From Eumeta japonica (lineage: Eukaryota > Arthropoda > Insecta > Lepidoptera > Psychidae), in assembly GCA_005406025.1 (NCBI GenBank), contig BGZK01000010.1, positions 124,001-188,000 on the forward strand: a stretch of DNA of 64,000 bases. Reading direction: 5' to 3'. The notes beneath the pieces are model-generated. The model did not search any database. It was not told the DNA's origin and saw only the letters and a list, made by a program, of their open reading frames with translations. The translations under genes were made by a program, and so were the position numbers. This document shows, one piece after another, positions 58,111-64,000 of the stretch; position 1 is the first letter of the stretch; each line of letters starts with the position of its first letter.

Positions 58111-58554
58111 TTATTGTCATGACGAAGAGAAGCTGCTGTCGATTTGTCTTATGAACAGATAGTCCGTTTTGAAAATTATGTTTTTGTAGTTTTACCCACT
58201 ATACGTACTTTTTAAAGTGCATCGTTCCATTTGTTAACTCGTGTATGTAATGGTAAAGCGTCGTTAATCAACTGTATTGCCTTTGCTATGACATTCGTCG
58301 TACTTTATAGAATATCTAGGTAATAAAATAGGATAAAAATAAGCTTCACGCCATACGTTTCAGTCTGGCGCCGAAGTGAACAGAACGTGTCACCCTACCT
58401 ATACTCTGTAACAAACTTTACATTTCAGATAGAAGGGCTTGCGCTCCAACTCCAGACTGGCTTAATCCTTGATCCGGGCCGCCGAGGGTCGCAGTAACCG
58501 ATACGCCGACACAACGGCTAAATCCGCCCAGAGAAGAACGGGACCAGCAGCTTA

Positions 58555-58745
58555 ATGGTGTTCCATTGGACGTAAACTGTTGAACGTATTTCTTCCTCCA
58601 GCTTTCCACGGTACGATCTTGGATTGCTGGAAACCAAAAGCGACCCGCGACCTTCGTCAGCTCGTCGGTCCACATATCGGGAAGCCATTCTACGTTAGGA
58701 TGTTAAGTTCATGGTCGCCACTTGAAGACCTTTCTACCCTAGTCC
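58555..58745 (-). mobile_element. non-LTR retrotransposon C-terminus, decayed (family B)
   Basis: The minus strand reads VFKWRP*T*HPNVEWLPDMW then TDELTKVAGRFWFPAIQDRT and a YVQQFTSNG end. The W(R)P....P..WTDEL.KVAG..W..AIQDR..W....YVQQ(W/F)TS.G layout is the familiar extreme C-terminus of a lepidopteran LINE-type reverse transcriptase (established). Two in-frame stops lie at the 5' side. The family differs from the family A copies in this window. The rest of the minus frame to 58418 is its 3' flank. Confidence 0.72.
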
Positions 58746-58749
58746 TTAT

Positions 58750-59680
58750 CGGTTCCCCACGCGACGTGCTCTTTACAATTTACTAATTCTGTGAGCTATG
58801 ACGTTCACCCTGATTCTTCTACGGATCTGCTCTTTGGATTTCATCTCGTCGAGAATCATTAAAAAGTGGTTTAATTTAATCTAAGTTAAAACTGATCGGT
58901 TCAATTCGTCCTTCATGCTCACGATACCTTCTGGTACCTGATAACTAGTACCTTGAGCTTTAGAAGCTCTGACCATTTACCTCACCATTTCATACCCCAA
59001 CCGTCCGTTGAGCGTCTATGTAATTGTACTACAAGACTATTGTTATAAAAATATAATACTACAATTTGGCGTTCACACGAAATTATAAGTAAATAGAAAA
59101 ACAACTAAATATGTTACATTTGTTACTTCAAGTAATTAAAAAAATCAAATATATAACCTCAGTAACTCTTACGATTCCGGAACAGGAAGGCTTTAAAATA
59201 AAAATCAGGTTGTATATTATTTATTATCCGTAAGGCATTAACGAAAAAAATTGTTTCTAGAGAAGTGAATTGGGAAAATTATATGTATACTTAACGTGCT
59301 TATTTTGTTGTAGTTTATGTGTGCTTATTTAAGTTTGTTTTTGCGTGAAGTTCCATCTTTTTTCATATAATTTATATAACTGACACTACAGTGTACTGCG
59401 ATACGGAAAGGATATACAATTATATCATAATTATTCTGTAGGCTCTTTGCATTACATATCATCCAAACCCATTTGGGCTTTAAGACGTTATTATTTAATA
59501 ACTATATAATTTTTTTTTATTTAACAAACACTCAAAAAACAATATTAGTCAATTATGTAACACACTATTATGTGCCATATTATATGTGTAATTTAAATTT
59601 CTTCTCAGTGTTATTGTTTAGGTCTACCACCTCTACCTCTCTCTATCAATTCTACCACCGAGTGCCGAGAATAAAATGTC
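58750..59680. other. non-coding stretch
   Basis: No feature recognised. The plus frame 59473-59766 starts in AT-rich sequence and ends in GC-rich sequence, with no motif. Confidence 0.5.
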
Positions 59681-59689
59681 AAAAACAAG

Positions 59690-59920
59690 AAATCGTGAAT
59701 GCGGCTGAGCCGGCCGGGACGCCCTTCCGGCCCTCGCTTCCGCCCGGAACGAGACCATGTCTATAATGAATTATCAATTTTAGTAACAGACAAACAAATA
59801 TAGGAAGTGCATTGTTTGCATTAACGCATTCAAACGCTGCGGAGGTAAACTGACGTCGGAAGGCGCGTCAGCGAGACCGCTTTGAGTGCCGGCCGCGAGT
59901 ATGATGTGTCGGACGACATA
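59690..59920. promoter_or_regulatory. two adjoining GC-rich patches
   Basis: 59698-59760 (GAGCCGGCCGGGACGCCC) and 59835-59910 (GACGTCGGAAGGCGCGTCAG) are CpG-rich patches separated by AT-rich DNA. No supported exon. Confidence 0.3.
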
Positions 59921-59924
59921 AGTT

Positions 59925-60470
59925 ATTTTGGAATTGTATCGTTAAGGTCATTGTGCATTGTCGTCTGTCTGTCAAGCGAGCCTTTTCATTTAAAACAATC
60001 AGATAAGAGCGAACCATACTCGCGCGGTTAAGTTCCGTACTCCAATTTTTGGATATATATTTGGCATTTTTCGCTTGGCTCTTATTCCATACAAAACATT
60101 AACGGAAAAAATTGTTACTACTCTCTGAGTCAAAATAGATAAGTTAATCTTATACACATACATAAGCTTGAAGTCCAAATGGGGAATCATTAAAATATAA
60201 ATCTTTAATATTATCATTTTGAGATACAGTAAATACTCGAATTTTTTTTGCTTTTACCGTTTACACAACAACAACAAAAAAAAACAACAATAAGTTTTAT
60301 TTGAAACAAAATGGACTATCTCACATTGCATTTATTCTAATATTATAAATTTCTTATGTCACAGCAATCATCAGGTGATCAGGAAAGTGAACTAGTTGAT
60401 GTGCCGAGGAAATGATAGTGAAAATCGATGCGGAAAAAAATTGAAACATTTGGATCAGTTTGACCGAAAG
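59925..60470. other. AT-rich non-coding stretch
   Basis: No feature identified. Confidence 0.55.
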
Positions 60471-60474
60471 CTAC

Positions 60475-60795
60475 TCAGCTCGAATTCGAGAACGCCACGT
60501 CAGGATATTGAACCGTTCGATTCCACCGGTTCTGTAATTTTCTGACGCGGTACCAAGACAACGGGTACGTTATATGTGATTGTCTGACAAGTCGACAAGG
60601 CCAATATTCCGATCGACTCTTGTCTGGCTCCATAATTACAAAAACTATCCTTCCGTACGAGTCAACGTTGTAGACGTGGCTCACGGGATTACCTTTGCAA
60701 CACCCCACAAATGATTTGCTACTCCATGTCAACACAGCCGCGAGTTCAAAGCTATCTGTACTCACAAATAAATTCTTCATAGTGACGATAACCAA
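60475..60795 (-). other. 101-106 codon minus frame, hypothetical
   Basis: From the ATG at 60780 this encodes 101 residues (starts MKNLFVSTDSFELAAVLTWS) ending at TGA. Composition is balanced and includes Trp, Cys and Tyr, unlike AT-rich chance frames. There is no signal peptide of normal form, no motif, and a GTGAGT that could be a donor just after codon 5. A chance frame of this length is not surprising in 64 kb, so I rank it as unproven. Confidence 0.3.
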
Positions 60796-60997
60796 ATAAC
60801 ATTTTATAATGAAACGCCGAGCGGTGGTTGAGCGCTCTACGCGTTGCTTTCACGTCGTAAAATAACGTGTTCGCTTTTTTATCACACGAGGCAAATTTAC
60901 CAATGATTTTTATTAATTTAAAACTTTACTAAGTTAAAGCACTTGCTCCGTGCCTCGAAGAGCACATTAATAGTTAATTGTTTCAAACTCTCATTTG

Positions 60998-61200
60998 AAA
61001 TGATTAACTGTTAAACGTTAAAACTAAGCATGTCAAAATTAACAATTGTCAGTTGACTAAGTTACTTTTAAAGGTAGTGACATTATTTTAGTCTCACAAA
61101 TGCCAATATATAGAAGGCTACTGATATTTTGACATATTTAGTTATTAATTTTAACAGTCGGTAGTTAGCTACTACAAACGAGTATGAAGCACACCGCCGT
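60998..61200. mobile_element. foldback repeat, copy 2 (partner at 36 kb)
   Basis: Ordered blocks shared with 36254-36495 in the same orientation ('gttaaacgttaaaact', 'gttgactaag', 'cacaaatgccaatat', 'agttattaattttaacag', 'gaagcacaccg'). The inverted arm is less preserved than in copy 1. Confidence 0.6.
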
Positions 61201-61204
61201 ACGC

Positions 61205-62120
61205 CCTCAATCGTGTGAGTTGTCAACACAACGGCTTTTAGGGCTTGAAATCCAAAGTTAAAAAGCGATGGGAAAGACGTGGGATGGTGTATAGTTCAAA
61301 TAACAGACAGCTGTCACGAGAAGGATATGCAGCCGGATACTGGTTGTCATAATATTGTCCACTTCTAATTTTATTAATATAAAAATTAAATGGAAAAATA
61401 AAATAGAATTTGCTAACCTAGTTATAACTGTTTCGGATAATCATACTTCTTTTCTAAATTTTAAAAGATTTGAAATAAATAGCGATATGTATTTTATTTT
61501 AATTTTATTGTATATATAGAGTACAAGAAATGGGTCTCATATTAAACTTAAAAAATGACGTACTTATTAATAAATACATGATGTTAGACTTAAATAAACT
61601 TTATTTGCATCTATTAGTATACAACATTTACCTATAAAAGATTCGTTCACTATCTATATACCTGTACAAAATCGGATTTTGTTTAAAAAAAAAACAACGT
61701 AATCGAGGCAAATTTTATTTCAAGTCACATATGATGTTTCGACGTTTGTCAAACTTGTACTGACTCATTTTCGGCGATAAGACGGAAGAAATAATTGTGT
61801 TTTTCTGGGAATCGACTAATTTTAAAATAATAATTAATTCGTGAATCTCTTCAACTTATAAGAGCCCTTCCACGTATAGGGATCGACACCATCCTACACA
61901 AGGGCTGTACATTTTCTTAGTGTAATCGTAGTAACGTCACAGGCAATCAATGGGAATACTATAGCTGTCGCCCGTCGCTTTGCGCGCGTGCGCATACAAT
62001 TAATTCTTTTATCTTTTACATCGACTGGTTACGCTGTCAACTATGATTCCAATTGCGATACGACCTATCCGATCTAGCCCAACAGCGGATCGGTTCTGAT
62101 TTGAATCCCCCCTTAAACAC
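61205..62120. other. non-coding stretch
   Basis: No feature identified. Some GC-richer sequence lies at 61960-62110. Confidence 0.5.
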
Positions 62121-62129
62121 TGATGTTGA

Positions 62130-62350
62130 CCATAACCAAACAATATGAAGGAGAAAAAAAAAACTGTTCAATATTTACGGCAGTGAAGCCGCGGGAAAAA
62201 GCTAGTATCTTTGTATATTATGACCTGTATGTTATTCTGATGTATGAGCTATATCATTATGGAAAGTTACATCAAAATCTGTTTAGAGGTTTTTGCGTGA
62301 AAGACCAACAAACATCCATCCATTTTCACATATTTTTAAGATCACAATAA
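62130..62350 (-). mobile_element. dispersed repeat of 'aaaactactgaacgg' type, reverse copy
   Basis: 'gtgaagccgcgggaaaaagc tagt' at 62182 is the characteristic terminus of this lepidopteran repeat. 'catcaaaatctgtttagagg' and 'tttttgcgtgaaagacc' mirror the 22.9-kb copy in reverse complement. The 75-codon plus frame here is a by-product. Confidence 0.65.
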
Positions 62351-62468
62351 TAGTACGATAGATGCAGCAAGTTCATTTCTATATATAATGTAAATTGACG
62401 TGGGTATATATCAAAGCGCCAAACAAATAAACCGAGTCATAAAATCGAGTTTAGAATTGACACTGTGG

Positions 62469-62745
62469 TTATGAAATTCCATTTGTCACCTCGACATTGG
62501 TGTACCCATCGCGCCATACGCGGCGCCGTGCGAGAACCACGTCCGGCAGGTCGGACGGTTCACGGACAACTCCACGAAAATAGCCGGCGCTAGGGACATA
62601 CACGCCCGCCGGGCGCCTCTGTCGCGGCGCACGGACATCGGTCGGGCAAACACCGTCTATTTTAAGACTCGCACGCTTTGAAATCGAACGTGGATCAATA
62701 GAATTAGATTGACAACGCGACGTTTCGTGGTCGTTATACATTTAG
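62469..62745. promoter_or_regulatory. strong GC/CpG island, coding potential ambiguous
   Basis: 62500-62660 is the GC-richest block near the right end (CGCCCGCCGGGCGCCTCTG near 62603). A minus frame of 90 codons (62741-62469) and a plus frame of 69 codons (62481-62690) are both open, as expected when stops are rare through composition. Neither product is recognised. Island or exon cannot be separated by reading alone. Confidence 0.35.
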
Positions 62746-62749
62746 ATGC

Positions 62750-63167
62750 TTTGTTTCTTCGGTAAGAGAAAATAAAAAAAAGCGATGTCGATTTGTGAAG
62801 GAATATTTTGATGAACGAAAAAAGGGGTCGGTGTAGTGTCGTTATGCTACTTTAATATTTTTTTCTGCATAACTTCTTTAGTTTTTTCTGTTCGACTTCC
62901 ACGTCAGAGCATTTCAAGATATAAGCCGACGAAACAATAACTTGAGTAACTCTCTCCGTTGCGAAATTATGATTGATTCTTTTGCCGTGCAGAGCGAATT
63001 TCGAGTCGGTCTTCTGACCTCCTTTCCGGTATTGAAGTAAGCGCTCAATCACAGAAGACAATACAGAAGGGTCATTTGTTTATTCTCAGAATACAGCCTT
63101 AGTTTGAGCTATAGTCCTTTGATCACAATTTACACAAACATTTGGAGAGCAGTGAATACTCAATCTG
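62750..63167. other. non-coding stretch
   Basis: A 69-codon minus frame at 63061-62852 (Lys/Arg/Ser-rich) is unrecognised. Confidence 0.45.
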
Positions 63168-63175
63168 GGGCGACC

Positions 63176-63326
63176 CAGTGACGGATCCGGGAGGGGGTCA
63201 TAGAGCGATGACCCCCCTGGGCTGGCTCTTTGCCTCACTAAAGTAATCGAATTAAAGCCAGTCCTGACCGAATCTCGTATGTGTAATCCCCCCGACTTAA
63301 AGGCTGGATCCTGAAATCCGCCCTTG
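63176..63326. mobile_element. decayed hAT-like MITE, about 151 bp
   Basis: Left end CAGTGACGGATCC and right-end complement CAAGGGCGGATTTC are inverted. Flanking octamers GGGCGACC (63168-63175) and GCGCGATC (63327-63334) agree at six of eight positions, compatible with an aged hAT target duplication. The interior has 'gggagggggtcat' and 'atgacccccctggg', themselves inverted. Non-coding. Confidence 0.6.
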
Positions 63327-63334
63327 GCGCGATC

Positions 63335-64000
63335 TTATTGAAGGAGCCTCATTAAAAATCTTTCTCCGTTGAATTAGAAATTGCAGTCGAGAAGCCGCTT
63401 TCAGATATGTGATTCTTAAGAAATTTGAAGGAAAGGTGTTTTAATAAACCAGAGTGCAATTATATTTACGGATTTTTTAAGAATTTCTAATAAATGTCTG
63501 AACTGGTAGAATATAGACCGAAGAGCTTAATGTTGAAGTTAGAAACAGGTACCAATGTACAGTGAAGAAATTAAATAACATTTTAAAAAATTCAATACTT
63601 CTGTTGTGAATGTTAAAATTGAAGCGAATATGTTGCAATCTTAAACATTCTATATATGGTATGTAATTTTGAACAAATCGTATTTGACATGCAGACAGAA
63701 GAATATTTTTTTTTGTACGTAACATCGAAGTTGTAGTAGAGCTAAGCAAATATTTTGCTTAAATAAAATTGACATTATGCAATTTTAAACTCAGAGTCAT
63801 CAGTTTGAATTATCTCCTGTAATCATTCTTTTCACGTTGAATTAACTTGATAAAAATTCTTTAGAAACGATGTTTACAACAAATCACGAGCAATATGAAC
63901 AATAGATACATAAATCTACTGCGGTGATAGATAAAGAAGTGATTACGCCTCCAAAAATATGTGTCGGGTCGCAAGCGCCCTCTGACGCTTTAGAGGCCCC
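63335..64000. other. AT-rich stretch to window end
   Basis: A minus frame at 63749-63477 (90 codons, Phe/Leu/Ser/Thr-rich) is unrecognised. The final 30 bases turn GC-rich, possibly the edge of another island. Confidence 0.45.

Noticed and set aside
63477..63749. 90-codon minus frame
   Set aside because: AT-rich, Phe/Leu/Thr-rich composition typical of chance frames here and no context.

Overview
This window looks like nuclear DNA from an insect, most probably a moth or butterfly (Lepidoptera). By eye it is about two-thirds A+T, has no operon-like gene density, no rRNA or convincing tRNA, and is sprinkled with short decayed repeats of kinds I know from lepidopteran genomes. These are 5'-truncated non-LTR retrotransposon ends, repeats with the 'gggttccg...cggaaccct' and 'cttggccgg' ends, the 'aaaactactgaacggatttt' repeat, and small hAT-like MITEs. 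The species call is inference from repeat style and composition; no diagnostic gene was recognised.

No complete gene can be supported. Three short blocks look like exons. (1) 45100-45231, minus strand, encodes a Gly/Met/His-rich stretch of transcription-factor-like composition and ends at a good splice donor. (2) 48850-49080, minus strand, encodes a 76-residue cysteine-rich tail with a stop codon and an AATAAA 71 bases beyond it. (3) 21727-21963, plus strand, is a weaker candidate terminal exon with an AATAAA 82 bases after its stop. None begins with a recognisable full open reading frame, so the window is mostly intron and/or intergenic DNA. Most other open frames fall in simple repeats or GC-richer patches and are probably chance.

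Layout. 0.2-0.73 kb is a degenerate GATAGT/GATAAT satellite-like repeat. 2.7-4.3 kb holds a GC-richer open block, a possible TATA/initiator core and a CpG-rich island. 5.6-10.8 kb has three fragments of one LINE family, two perfect palindromes and a foldback MITE. 16.4-23.7 kb has tandem repeats, GC-rich islands, the plus-strand candidate exon and several dispersed repeats. 25.9-29.1 kb has a hAT-like MITE with a perfect 8-bp target duplication and a pair of related foldback elements. 30.3-38.1 kb has two more copies of the LINE family. 40.3-43 kb has a minisatellite and GC islands. 44-49.9 kb has long hairpins, the TF-like exon, a GC-box/CCAAT island and the cysteine-rich terminal exon. 50-64 kb is AT-rich with a minisatellite, a fragment of a second LINE family, further islands and a decayed MITE.

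The recurring theme is a very AT-rich background broken by discrete 100-250 bp CpG- and GC-rich islands carrying consensus factor sites (TGACGTCA five times, a paired E2F site, an X-box, GC boxes with CCAAT). This would suit the regulatory landscape of a developmental gene, but that is inference. I found no convincing new multi-gene system; the best leads are the cysteine-rich exon, the TF-like exon, the long perfect fold-backs and the nested MITE/LINE history.
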